Positions 23,515 to 35,445 of a stretch of DNA of 64,000 bases are shown piece after piece (the stretch's first letter is position 1; every line of letters begins with the position of its first letter). Below the pieces are notes generated by a model, which made no database searches, had not been told where the DNA came from, and worked only from the letters and a program-made list of their open reading frames with translations. The position numbers were made by a program, and so were the translations under genes. The stretch covers positions 12,147,786 through 12,211,785 of the forward strand of contig QCXZ01000041.1 of the NCBI GenBank assembly GCA_025024175.1. Reading direction: 5' to 3'. The stretch is from Rhyzopertha dominica. Its lineage: Eukaryota; Arthropoda; Insecta; Coleoptera; Bostrichidae.

Positions 23515-24398
23515 TTTAAACTGTAGAATGCGAAAATATCAGTTGGAACATTATTAAAGCCTGGCCTTCGACAAAAGGACTGGCTTCCTAATATTAGTCA
23601 AATAAGGCCGGAATATTACGGTCCCTAACAGTCAGTATGCCAATGTGTCGTAAATCTTTATAGGTACTGAACTGTGCTTTTATTTTTTATTTATTTGCTG
23701 AACAGGAAGGACTACCAATTTGTTTCATTCAATTATTTGTGTTAGGAGAAGAATTACGGGAAAACAATATTTGATTAACTAAATAGTTAAATTACATTCG
23801 TCTTCATTTACTTTAGTAATTTACTATCATATTGTTATGTGTAGGGGTTCGAAAAGTATCGATTTTTATCTTCACTTCCCTTATTTAAACACTAATACTG
23901 AAATACCTTGAACTATAACACTACTAGTTCAAGACACTACAATTCCAACACTACTAATTTAATTAACCACCTTTCAAAACACTACAGTCACTTTAGAACA
24001 CTTGAGTCGCTTTGTTGGCTTGTTTCGCCGCTTTTTTTAAGTCAGGCTCAGTAAGTGTGCACGAATGTTCTAGAGCCATCTTCCTCTCTAGCATGGAAAC
24101 TTCGAAAACATATGAGAACAAGAAACCTAAGGTAACTAAAGACAATCTTGCCTTTGACTAGGATTACTACGCCACAACGCCAGAGGGCAAGTGAATAATT
24201 CTCAATTTCTTAATCATATTTTGGCTCGTTAAACAGCTAACAGGCAAGAGGAAGATTATTTAAGAGCTGCTCATGAGTTCTAATAATTTGACTTTCGGCA
24301 CAAGCCTCGCTATTTGGACATAATACCGTCATGTACTCAAAATACTGACAAATAAACAACCACAGACAGTCTATGTAAACAACGAACAACTCGTCAAG
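23515..24398. promoter_or_regulatory. Region upstream of the 24.4-kb exon
   Basis: Noncoding DNA before a likely first exon. TCAGT initiator-type words occur at about 23631 and 24049, but neither has a TATA box at about -30, so no transcription start can be fixed. Confidence 0.25.
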
Positions 24399-24704
24399 AT
24401 GACGTCTCATTGCCGATCTGTCACTCCACCTCCTGGTGGATCCCTCCAGCTATCATCTCAGCGTCCGTGCTCTCCAAGACCAAAAACTCTGATGGAGAGC
24501 CTTCTCGTAGCAAAAATGGAACAAGTGACTCTGGGTTGTCGTCCAGGAAGACCGCTGGTCAGGACGGACAGCGCCGACTCTGCCAGCTCCTTGGGATCTC
24601 TCAATTCAACAAGCAGCGATGTGTGCAGGTGCGACGATTGCCTGCTGGGGATTGCAGATCTTTATGCTCAGGAGGCGCAGGAGGAAAACAAACCCAAGAG
24701 AAAG
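24399..24704 (+). CDS. N-terminal coding exon of an unidentified host gene (alternative first exon a)
   Basis: ATG at 24399 in a good insect context (CAAGATGA) opens 102 codons that end exactly at AAG|GTACTG (24704/24705), a plausible phase-0 splice donor; reading on gives a stop 14 codons later. The translation has features of real protein: Ser/Pro-rich N-terminus (SVTPPPGGS), RPGRPLVRTDSADSASSLGS, a Cys cluster DVCRCDDCLLGIADLYA, and a Glu/Lys-rich end EEENKPKRK-like. The exon is clearly richer in GC than its surroundings. I do not recognise the family securely; a regulatory N-terminus of an inositol-trisphosphate 3-kinase-type protein is a guess from memory of similar Ser/Asp motifs and is unverified. 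The exon at 55333 also ends in phase 0 at AAG|GT, which suggests both splice to the same downstream exon outside this window. Confidence 0.7.
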
Positions 24705-26398
24705 GTACTGATGGTAAAACGAATGTTTTGTAGGAGTTTTGGAAACTAATTTGGAGCTGTATGAGTTCAAAGTGCACAGCTCGCTACAGAATTTCTTGTT
24801 ACTTTTCGTTTCGATGCTTTGGTTAAAATATAATATTTTTTATGGCAACACAAAATTAACGGCTTATTTAGATATGGTAAAATTAAGGATATGCAGATTT
24901 GTCTTAGTGACAAATTGAATTATTTTTCTGTTGTACAAAAATTATTTGAAATTTGAGTTTTATATTTAAATTGATGGTTTTACAATACCTTTTAACATAC
25001 AAATTATCCGTCTCTGAACTAAGACATCATTATTATTTTTTTAATGGCTACTTCCGACTTTTTCTCGCTTTTTGATACATTTTTCAATTCTTTATTCAAC
25101 AGAAATGAAAAAGTGATAAGTGTCTTGCATAATATTTTTTAAACAATATAGTTTTACTCTCGGTTTTAACATAACAATAAAATTGAGAGTAACCAAGGAA
25201 ATATTATAAACTAATAAAATTTACTTTCAAATGGCTGTCCGCCCACTAGGGAGGTGTGTAAATGCTTTGAAAGCTTCGTTCCATCACTTCGGAACCAATC
25301 TCCACCATTTAACCACGGATTCGCAGTCTTAAGTCGTTTAAATTATCTGGTCTATTAAAATAGACTCTTGATTTAAGGAAACCCAATATAAAATAGGGAG
25401 AATAAGTAAGGGGAACGCGGTGGGCAATCTATAGGTCTTCGACGGAGTTAAAAAGCCACAACGCCATAGTGAGGTGATGTCCCATCTTGCTGGAATCAAA
25501 TACCCTTGCGAGAGAGTTCATAATTTTCGTTATTAGGAAAAATAATTGCCAATTCAGGTATCAGTTCAAATCTTACAACAAATCCAAATAGTGAGCGGCA
25601 GTTTTAGGCTTTGTTTAAAACAATAAGGTTGTACAAGATACCGCCCAATATGCCAATCCAATTGAATTTCTGATAAACCTCTTACAGATCCAGTTTCTGC
25701 AGATTTTTGCTGATTGTGGACCTGCTCCCGATGGGTTTTAAGTCTCTCACCAAAACCAACTGTAATCAAAACTTGAATTCTTTCATATTGTTTTGAATTA
25801 AGCTTCAAATTTTTGAAGACTAAACAATTCATAATCAAGAGGTTGATTTCAAACTAAATGACACGTGCCGTTTAAAAATGTGCTCAAAAATTCATCTTGT
25901 ATCGTTATTCGTTAATTTTAACCTTTCTACACCGTGAAACTTGTAATTTTCTCAAGAAAAATGTTAGGCAAAGTGCTACTTTTTATTACTGTTGAATAGC
26001 TATTAGAAAGTGTAACGAAAGGTGAAAAAAATTTGGGGTTGTCATGCAAAAAGATAGGTCAAAAACAGAAAGTTTTATATCAAAAGATTTTTTAAAATTA
26101 ATATTGACGAGTTGGAGCCTCTTGCGCATTACCTACCTACCTAATTATGAATTTTATTCCAAGCTTTTTGATTACTTTCTACATCCTTGCGCTATGTGTA
26201 GTCCCGTAAACAGCATTTTGACACATCAAAAAATCTTCAGAACAGAAACAATTGCGTATTTGCCATGTATTTATATTATATTAAATTGCATATTAATAGG
26301 TAGCATCTAATCCACAAAACAGCTGTGACAGCTTATAGATTCGAAAAAGTGGATCGTAAGGTGTATTTTTTATATTAAAAATGTGAATATTTAAAGGG
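24705..26398. other. Presumed intron DNA after exon a
   Basis: AT-rich. A minus-strand frame at 25566-25838 contains KSAETGSVRGL, faintly like the helix-turn-helix end of DDE transposases, but too little is left to call. No other feature seen. Confidence 0.35.
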
Positions 26399-27407
26399 AC
26401 CGCCAAAACGCGAACATATTGGCCGTGACGTCAGGTGTCTTGTAAATGGCCGCTTGTTTACATCTGGGGTCAGCGCGTCACGCGTCAGCCTCAGCCCGTC
26501 AATTTATCAGTTTGTTGTTAGCGTTCATTTTGTGACAAGCGAATTAAAATACGCCAAAAAGTAAAATACTTATGTGTTATGACTTCTGAAGGCATGTTCA
26601 TTGTTATGGAATTTGTGTACTGCGACGAGCGGTTCAACGCGGCGGAGATGAGGAACGTAAAACAACAGCATAAGTGAACTTTTTAACAAATTAACGTAGC
26701 ATTGATAATTTGATCACAGTGGGTTGTTGGAAACATACTATTTGTAAAGATAAAAATGTAAGAATCAAAAAGGTACCCTAAACTTGACATTTATTTTAGA
26801 GGCCAGAATAAATATAAATTGCCATTTATTTTCGGGGCTCTTGCGGTTCGTTTCCGGTCTGGCTAACATTCGAATATATGGGGAACAACGTCGTTCTTTA
26901 TTATAACATTTCCCTCTATCAACATAAAATGTATATAATTTTTCATATCCTCTTCAAGCTATAACAAAATGGAAACTGAACGGTAAACACTTATAACCCC
27001 AAAAAGAATAATAAAACTTACAGTAAGAATTAAGATGATCTTCACAACAAAAAAAAAACTTTGCGATATCGGCATATCACGTCTAGGGGCGCCTTAAACA
27101 ACTTTTCCATACGTTGATAATCTCGAGGAACGGTTACAAAAATTTTGTTAGCTGTACTGACTGAAGTACTTTTATACCATGTACAAAACAACACTTGTTT
27201 TGTTTTCCATACATAATAGATGCTTGTAAAGCTACACAAATTACTTTTTGGTGCGACCTCTTACACCGTCCTTTCAATAAACACAACACAAAAGCTTTTC
27301 CAATACAAGAATGATACTACACCATTAAACAGCACGCTCCTCGGTAATGTTTACATGACACTTGACGTCACGAGTTGAATAACCTTGGATAGAAGCGTTT
27401 TGGCGGT
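26399..27407. mobile_element. THAP-domain (P-like) DNA transposon remnant with inverted ends
   Basis: Inverted ends ACCGCCAAAACGC (26399-26411) and GCGTTTTGGCGGT (27395-27407) are exact over 13 bp. About 15-25 bp further in, both arms carry TGACGTCA followed by GTGTC and TGTAAA in the same relative order, so the inverted similarity spans about 55-65 bp. Inside, on the minus strand, lies a THAP-domain pseudogene. THAP DNA-binding domains at the N-terminus are characteristic of P-superfamily transposases, but also of host genes. No matching 8-bp target duplication was found, and no catalytic domain is left, so this would be a short non-autonomous relic. Confidence 0.65.
26873..27214 (-). pseudogene. 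THAP zinc-finger domain pseudogene, split by a short intron-like gap
   Basis: Minus strand from ATG at 27214: MYGKQNKCCFVHG, then in the next frame STSVSTANKIFVTVPRDYQR, the Trp position of THAP replaced by a frame with EKLFKAPL, then KVFFCCEDHLN (CxxH of the C2CH zinc finger; a T-run changes frame just before). After about 75 nt containing GTAAG at the start and TTATAG at the end, the reading resumes with LEEDMKNYIHFML and NVIIKNDVVPHIFEC, the conserved VPHxFxC end of the THAP domain, then a stop (26873-26875). The order and spacing are those of a THAP domain of about 90 residues interrupted by a short intron. Three frame changes and the stop make it a pseudogene. Domain call is by eye from C2CH and VPHIFEC motifs. 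Confidence 0.68.
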
Positions 27408-27552
27408 GATTCCTAAGATTCGAATTTCAGACCTGAAATTCTCTATCTACAAATATTTTTGTTGTGGTTTTTAACATGGCGTACGATATATATGCACTTC
27501 AAGATTCATTTTACGTAATTTTCAAAAAAAGTGATAATACCCAATTGCGTTA

Positions 27553-28249
27553 CACTTCCAAACGTGGTGGGAATAAAATATGGTGTTCCAAGTAGTTGAG
27601 TTTTTGTGGATCTGCTGCGAGTGACGTCACCTTTGTCACAAAATGATAAACGGACTTTCGCCTTCGGTGAACTTTTTTGTTAACTGTTGACTTTGACCGT
27701 TGATGATAAATATTTCCTTTGATTCTCTGTGCTACGTCTCAAAAAAATCAATAAAACATTTTATGCAATTTTAAAGAATATCATTTATAATAATATAATA
27801 ATTAACTTTTTATTTGGACCAATACCTAAGATTTTTGTGTATGCCTGTTTATAAATTCACATTCTCGTAAAATCACAATCTATTCGATAAATCACAACCT
27901 AGTTGGAAGAAATTCAGACGTAGTTGCGTCTTCAAGTTGCGGCAAGTTTTTGGAGAGCATGTCAAAAGTTTGTGTTACATTGTGGTATAAAACATATTGT
28001 TATCCATATATAACCGATGCACTACGCCTGCACACGTTGGTATCACACAAAATGATGACTATAGGGCTATATCTGATAACAGAATTCCGACTCAAAACCA
28101 TACAGAAATCCGACAGTTAACAATAACGTTCGCCAAAGACAAACGTCAGTTTTGCATTTAGCGACCAAGCTGACGTCTCGCGCAGTAGATCCACAAAAGT
28201 TGTCACCTACTTGGCACACTATACTTTATCTCCACCACGTTTTCAAGTG
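27553..28249. mobile_element. 697-bp non-autonomous element with about 90-bp terminal inverted repeats
   Basis: Ends CACTTCCAAACGTGGTGGGA (left) and, reading inward from right, CACTTGAAAACGTGGTGGAG. Similarity continues inward for about 90 bp on each side (27553-27645 and 28165-28249), including GTGTTCCAAGTAG/GTGTGCCAAGTAG and TTTTGTGGATCTGCTGCG/CTACTGCGCG. Both ends are flanked by TA (27551-27552, 28250-28251). The left arm includes TGACGTCA. The interior has no coding frame of note. Features fit a Tc1/mariner-type MITE. Confidence 0.83.
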
Positions 28250-30349
28250 TATGTGTATATTTATGTGTAGATACATAGTAGTATCTGAAAAATGAAAATG
28301 CTATAAATCATGAGTGTTCCAATGAAATAAATTAAACTCATTTGTTGTATAACCATATAAAATTATTCTTTTGTTCATTGTGATATGTTCTCCAGGTTTT
28401 GCAATAATTTATTAAACATTTGTTAAAGAATGTGCACTACATGATCCATGTACCTACATATTAAACAAATGCAATACACGTACACGTATTTATTTAGTTG
28501 TCTTATTAGGCGGGTAATTATAAGATTTGCTAATTAAATTTAGCACGTCGGTACCATATCACGTAGTCACCTACATAAAATAATTGCAAATTTTAAAGAT
28601 ATTTTTATTCCCAATATTCTTTCATTCCAGTTATTTTACTCTTCTATTCATTATAAACATTTATAAGGTACTTTTGCAAAATCTTGGTCTATGGATCGAT
28701 ATTCTGCGTTATCTAACAAGTAGTGGACATAAAAAACCTGTTTTATCGGCTTGTTAACCAAGTACATGGCGACATCTGAGGTACGTTTATTATACCGAGA
28801 CCTGTTCAATGACTCGCAGCGCTATAATCTGTATTCCTTAGAGAACTGCTCGAGTTGACTTTACTAACGTTTTCACGATTCATTAAGTCGTAACGTTGAA
28901 GCGTTGATATCCCATACTTAGATGAAAAGCATGCAAAATGTTATATAAAATAATTTTCTACACACTTTAGTCCAGCGAAGCACATTTGCAGACATGATGC
29001 AGTTTTAAAAGAGCGCAATACGTTTACAATTAATTCTTCTTTCAAGAATAAATCATGTCCATTTAAAAATGTAATCGTCACAAATATGTACCACTTTTTT
29101 ATTAACCGGACAAACAAACATAAGTTCATAAATTCCGTACTTTATTGCTATACTTATTCCATTTACAGCATCCTCACTACAAAACAATAGTGGCGTATCA
29201 TTCGAATAATTCAACTGCCATTGCTTCTCAATGAGAATCGAATTTATTATTTTCTCTAAAGATTCAATTTAACGCTGCTACAAAGCTTAGTCACAACTGT
29301 GAGTTTTGCTGAACAGGCTGATTTTTATGTAGCTGTTTTGTCAGTTTCGAACCTATGGAAAGTGTGTTTGATATAGTTGACGATTTTTTTAATAGAACGA
29401 TATTTATTCAGTATGCGCTTTTGCATATGGTGGATTGTGAGTGTTACAGATATGAAGCGGTATGTTATACCATGTGCATATTCTAATAAACTAACGCTTC
29501 GTTGAATATATTTATAGTGTTTGCAATTCCAATTCAATAAAATGTTTATAAACTTGATTAAATTGAAGGTGACCGTCTTAATATTTTGGCTTCGAAGTTT
29601 ATTATTTATTAAGGACATTATTGTATATTAATCCTGCAGATTTCGGAATGTGCACATAACAATCTGTACAGAAAGTGCTTGCCTTGTACTTGGCAAATAG
29701 TCGGTTTTCATACGTTAGTTGTTTTGCGAAGAATATTGAATTTGACTAACAGTACCTTTCAGATAAAGGCCTTAATTACTTAATGAAGGTCAAAGATCCA
29801 TTCCAGGAAAAATCGTTACACAAAAGTCATTCACTTGGATGAGTTTGACTGTAAAATTATGTTTCATCCAACTTGTAATTAAATACATTTCAATTATCAA
29901 AGTAGTTAAACTTAGTTGTACGATATTTAATTCTGAAAACTTCTCTATTACCCAGCAATTTGTACAAGTTTAAGTAAATTGAAATTCTAGGAAGACTTTT
30001 TCTTCTTTCATTTGATTTCGCGTCTTCTGTACTGTTTCCATTCAATGATAACGTGTTATCACTTTATGAAGAGACATTATCTCCTTTATTGGCCCAATGC
30101 ATATATTATAAATAGCTTCTTTTTCATCTCAATTCAATAGAACAATTTGTAGAACTTGACTTTCGTTAATATCATCAACGTCTTTGCTCAACGTAAATGT
30201 CTGACGGATTATTTATGTTGAAATGATTGTCTTGATACAGGGCTATCTATAAGCTATCTAGAACTGAATTTTGAATGTAACCTGCCTTGAAAAATAAAAT
30301 GAGAACTAAAACTTACTAGTCTCGTTGAACTTTTTAATCTTACGCTACC
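28250..30349. other. AT-rich presumed intron DNA
   Basis: About 2.1 kb with no recognisable gene or terminal repeats; minus-strand open frames near 28941 and 29325 lack motifs. Confidence 0.4.
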
Positions 30350-30440
30350 TTTTCCAGGCTATATTGTCGTGGACCAAAGTGTTCCTTTACACTAGACGTT
30401 TCGCTGCTCCTATCTGGCAGCATCTTCAGTGGTGTTAGAC
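30350..30440 (-). repeat. Penelope-like terminal repeat with hammerhead-like core (left of head-to-head pair)
   Basis: Minus strand, 30437 to 30393: CTGAAGA, stem TGCT...AGCA, then GCGAAACGTCT, fitting CUGANGA...GAAA. Flanking ACACC before and AGTGT after the core can pair as helix I. Downstream the strand reads GGTCCACGACAATATAGCC and GGAAAAGG, the tail that follows the core in the other copies here. Confidence 0.72.
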
Positions 30441-30687
30441 TTGCTGTTTTAACATGAACAGTACTCGTGTGACCCTTTTGGTACTATAAGTGTAAACAAA
30501 ATGTGGAAAACGCTATTACGAAACAAGCTGATAACTAGGGCATTGCTCAGTTTTGACATTTACCCCCCCACCACCACCACCACCAGCCGCGCTGAATCGT
30601 CAAACGTCTGTTACGGTTATTAGTTGATCACTATAGTAGTATGAGATGGGTAATATGAGAACAGTTCAGGTTAAAGCAACAATGCTG
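30441..30687. other. Spacer between the two Penelope-like repeats, with an ACC microsatellite
   Basis: Contains a C-run followed by (CCA)n at about 30563-30585. No endonuclease sequence is left between the repeats, unlike the 17.5-kb locus. Confidence 0.6.
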
Positions 30688-30790
30688 AAAACAACTGAAG
30701 ATGCTTCTAGAGAAGAGCAGCGAAACGTCTGGAGTGGAAGAGGACATCGGACTACTGTATATAACAAACCGGAAGAAAACAGCGCAAGAT
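30688..30790 (+). repeat. Penelope-like terminal repeat with hammerhead-like core (right of head-to-head pair)
   Basis: Plus strand 30690-30735: CTGAAGA, stem TGCT...AGCA, GCGAAACGTCT, identical in core blocks to the inverted copy at 30393-30437. Followed by a diverged tail ending AACCGGAAGAAAACA, which recurs at 38670-38695 as GGCCGGAGGAAAACA. Confidence 0.72.
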
Positions 30791-30889
30791 GAAATCTACT
30801 GTTTAGTACTAACTGTTAGTTAATTTGTTGATTTAAACACGACTGCAGAATTTTGTTTTCAAAATTTTAAAGACAAATTAAGTCAAATA

Positions 30890-31310
30890 CAGGGTGTTCA
30901 CGTTACAGTCTGGAATAGTTAGCTGTTTTTAAGCTCATAAAATGGTGGTTTAAATGAAGAAGCTTTCTTAATTGTCCGAGAAAAATGTTGCGGTAATGAG
31001 AAAAATCAATGGATAATCACTGACAGAGGTAGATAGAAAATAGAATTGAAAGCGTTTTCAGGAAAATATATTTTAGCGCATTTTCTTTTTATTGTCAAGA
31101 TTTATTTAATTTCATTTTATGTATGAAAGATACATTTGTCATAGAAATCAAAATATCAAACCTAGTTTATTAAAACAGGTACCTATCCAACGCTAAAAAA
31201 GTACTAAGATGCTATCACTCTACAGTCAGTTGTTTTTGAAGTATTTTATATTAAATAACTACTGTACACAAAATAGACTACAATAGCTAACCTTTTTATT
31301 TGAAGTCGCG
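30890..31310 (+). repeat. CAGGGTGTTCAC-type dispersed repeat, copy 1 (right end lost)
   Basis: Starts TA|CAGGGTGTTCACGTTACAG at 30888. The right part (31190-31300: AAAAGTACTAAGATGCTATC, later GACTACAATAGCTAACC) aligns with the right end of the copy at 41978-42864, but the terminal GTGAACACCCTG is missing. Noncoding. Confidence 0.6.
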
Positions 31311-34300
31311 TGGACGATAATGGCTAAATTGGAAAAGTTTCTTAATTTTTTCGAGAGTAATCTTTTCATGATTATAAAAAACATTTGAACATCAAATAAC
31401 GCGGATCTGGGGACACACTTATTTTCTTTTTTTTAACCTCAAATACCTAATCACAAAATACAACAAACTGTAGTTTTATTAGGAAAAACTCAATAAAAAG
31501 TGTATTTAAATGCCGTGTCAGACTTACCGAAAACTTTATAACGGGAAAAGTAAAGAAAATAAAGCATATTTTGGTATACACGGTCATTCACGAAGAATGG
31601 CCTGTTAGAAGTTTATGGAAATGTCTGAATCAATCATACTGAGATTTTGTACATTTGTACAATCTATCGAACCAAAATATTGACATCTTTCATGCACTTG
31701 AGGTTATACCGTCTAAGGTAGAGTTTTGTAGTCGTTAATGCTTTTTTCTTCGAAAAATGTAAAGCATTCAATGAGTCCGAAAAATATTTTTTTTCGAAAA
31801 CGGAGTTGTTTAGTTGTATAGTTTTTAATACCGTTGTCTGAATATGAATAGTCTGAATATTCAGACAACGTTAATACTTACTACTATCAACGTTCATTTT
31901 TTCAAATGGAACAGTGTATCAATTATTTTACTACTAATGTAGAATTCATATCTATTTAATTACTTTCTTAACTATCGAGTAGCTACTTCACTTAATTGTT
32001 AACTACTTATAACAAATGTAAAGAAATTTAAATCACAACTGAAAATAATAATACTTAACGTTTCAAATACAATTAAAAACTTTCAAAATACGTAAAACGA
32101 AGACCAAACTGATTTACTGCTTAAATCATATCTGCGAACTGTTTATAAAAAAAATTAAAACGTTTCTAAAGCATGCCCGTGCTTTCCCTCATACTACATC
32201 CATGAATAAAATAAAACAAACTAAAGATGGCTTAAAAGAGAACTCTGTTAGGACAATGCAGATAAATTATTCAAATGCTGATATACTAAATTTATTCGTG
32301 AAAACTAGTAGAATTGTTAACAGAAGGCGAAGAACGTTTAACAAACGTTTTATAGCTCTAAAGAAAATCTCCAACTACAAACAATAACAATCTATTGCTT
32401 CACTATTGAAAGCTACTTTATGTACTGTCCATTATTTGTTACACACTGTCTTACACGGAACAGAACACCTTCAGAAGTAGCACTTTAAATTTATTTCCCT
32501 AAAGAACCAGAGGTTCCTTGAACAAGCTGCAGCAGTTCTTTGGTATTCACTGTACCAGTAGCGTATATCTTTGATGTAAGTCTGCCCTACTGTTAAAAAT
32601 CCAGTGCAGTTGGTCGGGAGATCGCGGAGGACAAAGTAGAGTTTCTCTGGGATCGTATACTGTGGGTAGGAACTTTTGATAAAAGCACTATCCATATACA
32701 TTTAATGGCAAATTTTCAATAAGCTTGGCGACCACTGTTCCCAAAGCATTTAAATACAACGTAGAATCCAAATTCTGGTTGTAAATAAAATGCCGGAACT
32801 GAATCTTCATAATTAAAACCAAATGTGTATTCAAAATTCTTTTCCCACTTTACATTTTATTGGCCTATAAATGCTAGTAAACATAATACCTTCGAACGTA
32901 AATTATGATTAGTCCGTCCAAATTATGTTTTCTAAATTTATGCGATATTCTTCGATATTTCTTAATACCATGTCACATAAAGTATTTTTTTTATTCCGCA
33001 CATGTAGAAACTATGTTATTTGCAAGTGTAAACTTGTAATTATGTCACTCACTTTGCATCGACGAATTGGAAAAGCCTAACTCTGTACTGGCATCTTTTA
33101 TAGATGCTTAAGGATAAGCTTCAAAATAAGTTTCAATTTCTTCATTAGATGTCACAGGGTGAATTCTTTAAATTTTTGTCTTAACAGCGCCAAATTGTTG
33201 GCTTCAATTCGTCTGAACTTTTACTCATTCAACCCTGGCAAGCTTGGAAAAACGTTCTACATCTTCTGCTACCAATTCTACTATATTCTTCATGAACGTA
33301 AAATAGAATAGAAAATCATAGTTCTTATATCGTTCATTATTTTGACTTTCTTAACACACCTGTATTCAACGGAGCTGACGTTAGGTTGACAGATTTTTTC
33401 AATTTTTGTTTCCGTCAATAATCCATCTTGTTTCTTTTGTTTATCGTTTATTAAACAATTCGTAGCGATGCTTCAAGTAGTAAATCGGTTTGTCACAATT
33501 TTTTACTTATTTCGAAAGTTTTAAATTTTATTTGCAATCTTTAAGTATTCTTATTTTATGTTCTGTTAGCCTCACATTGCCACTAACGTTTCTTTTCGCT
33601 ACGTTTCTTAATATTATAAACAAGCATTTCAGAAATAAATAAAATAGCCAGCAAAAATAGTTTTTGGCAAATGTTTCAAAAACTACTGACGGCAGCTACC
33701 CATTACCTGATTTTAAACTGAAGAGAATTGAATTCTACAGTTACTTGTAGAACTATTGATATACAGTTCTTTGTGAAAAAAATCTGATGTCCATAATTAT
33801 ATATTCCTGAACCTGAACGTAATGTAGTTAGTAGGTAGTGCTTTTTTTGATCTACATCTACCCCGCTTTCGAAAATTAGTTATTTTTCGATGTCGTTGAA
33901 CACATCACATTTTTCAAATAACTACAAAATCTGATTCCTACAAATGCCTATCTAACTCATTACATTTCAATGAGAAACCTAGAAGTGTAATAATACACAG
34001 GGTGTTCAATTAAGAAAAAAACGGATTTAGTGCATGAGAGACGCCAATTTATAATATCCGATGGATCGTACTTGATAATCTCTATGTATAAAACCTCAGC
34101 ATGATCGGTTAACCTGTTAACATAAACTTCTAATAGGGTGCTGTTCGTGAACGACCCTATGTATAACACATTCAAAATAAGCAATGAACCAACAGTAAAC
34201 CTTAGGACAGGAATAATTATTAGAACAAGACAACAATGTTACTTAAAATATATAAACTAACAAAATGTTATTTGAAGGGAAAATGAGAATTAAATATATT

Positions 34301-34399
34301 CGTTATTTTTTTAGATAAGTGTCTATTTTCTAAAGTGGGCAACTTTTAATCCAGAATGGGCAATGCCCACTGTGCCACCCCCAAGCTACGGGCCTGCTT
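31311..34399. other. AT-rich presumed intron DNA
   Basis: No gene recognised. A perfect 14-bp inverted repeat CGTTGTCTGAATAT with an 11-nt loop lies at 31832-31870. A possible tiny element bounded by AGGGTGTTCA (33999) and TGAACGACCCT (34148-34158) is weak. Confidence 0.4.
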
Positions 34400-34830
34400 T
34401 GATATTTTAAGTTTTGATGAGTTGCGTTCTGTTAATATTTTATGTGTATTTTCAAAGGTTTTAAAAAAAATCTTAGCTTCCTAAATTTGTCAGTATCTTG
34501 ATATGCACGATTTGTTGCCCAGGCTTTAGGACTAACTATAGTTGCGCTGCCGTTATGGCTAATATTACAGATCATATAATTAGTACCTGCGATTCTAACT
34601 TAACATCGGTATTAGTGCTCATTGATTTTTCTAAAGCATTCGATATGTTAAACCATGAAATCCTTTGTGTATTTTACACTACATAGGTCTTGATATAATG
34701 CTGTTCATATGATGATGGTTGAACATGTAACTTAAGGGGCAAACATATCTTCTGATGGCTGTGTAGCTATTGGTGTGCCTCAGGGTGCCCCATTCTGAAT
34801 CGTCTATTATTTAAAGCACATCGAATTAAA
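34400..34830 (+). pseudogene. LINE reverse transcriptase fragment (Jockey/CR1-like)
   Basis: Plus-strand frames read VNILCVFSKVLKKILAS (RT motif before palm), GFRTNYSCAAVMANITDHI, then LVLIDFSKAFDMLNHEIL, the first catalytic palm motif (xxxDFSKAFDxxxH), and after a frameshift GVPQGAPF*-like, corresponding to GVPQGSxLGP. The order is correct for a non-LTR RT; the FADD box and everything upstream are missing. At least two frameshifts. Confidence 0.82.
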
Positions 34831-34834
34831 CATT

Positions 34835-35445
34835 AAATTAAAATTACAAAGATCCCACACTCTAGAGTCATTTGTGCTTGAGATATTTTATATTGAATTT
34901 TGTTCATGAAATTTATTATTTTAAATGGAACTAACCCATTCTGAATAGTGTATTGGATAGACCACAGCTAACTAAACAAAAAAGTAATACCACTATACTC
35001 TACACTCATTTCCTTTTGAGATATTTCATGATGAATAAATAAGTGTACACGAAAGTCGTGGAATAACGATATAAATGGGAAATTTCAAACTTTTTCGGTG
35101 ACGTTTTAGTGGTGTTGAGAAAAAGACAAACGACCATCAACTGACTGAAATCTTTATTACAACTTTGTTATTTGAAATGGAACGACCCTACTCTAAATAG
35201 TGTATTAGATAGAATACATCGAACTAAATAAAAATGCACAAAGATACTTCAGCATTTGTGATTAAATGTAGGATAGTGCTACCTGAATATTTTTTTGTTT
35301 AATTCGATGTGTTCTTTCCAATTTGTTATTCAGATTGGGCTCGTTAGGATAGTGCTGTCTAAGTATGCTACATTCAATACTCTATTCAGAAGACGTAGTT
35401 CTATTTAAAGTAACAGAGTTGTAGTAAAGATCTCAGGCAGTTAAT
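34835..35445. repeat. CAGGGTGTTCAC-type repeat family, rearranged copies with fold-back
   Basis: Three blocks share the words TTATTTxAAATGGAA, then CTGAATAGTGTATTGGATAGA and AACTAAACAAAA: 34900-34985 (+), 35143-35240 (+) and 35290-35441 (-). The last two face each other around 35265, forming an imperfect fold-back. The block 34990-35045 (ACTCTACACTCATT, GAGATATTTCATGATGAATAA) matches the right end of the copy at 41978-42864. Noncoding. Confidence 0.6.

Noticed and set aside
25566..25838. Minus-strand frame with KSAETGSVRG, possibly a transposase N-terminus
   Set aside because: Too short and too diverged to assign; no catalytic motif nearby.
33996..34165. Possible small MITE between AGGGTGTTCA and TGAACGACCCT
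   Set aside because: Only about 10 bp of imperfect inverted match and no target duplication.
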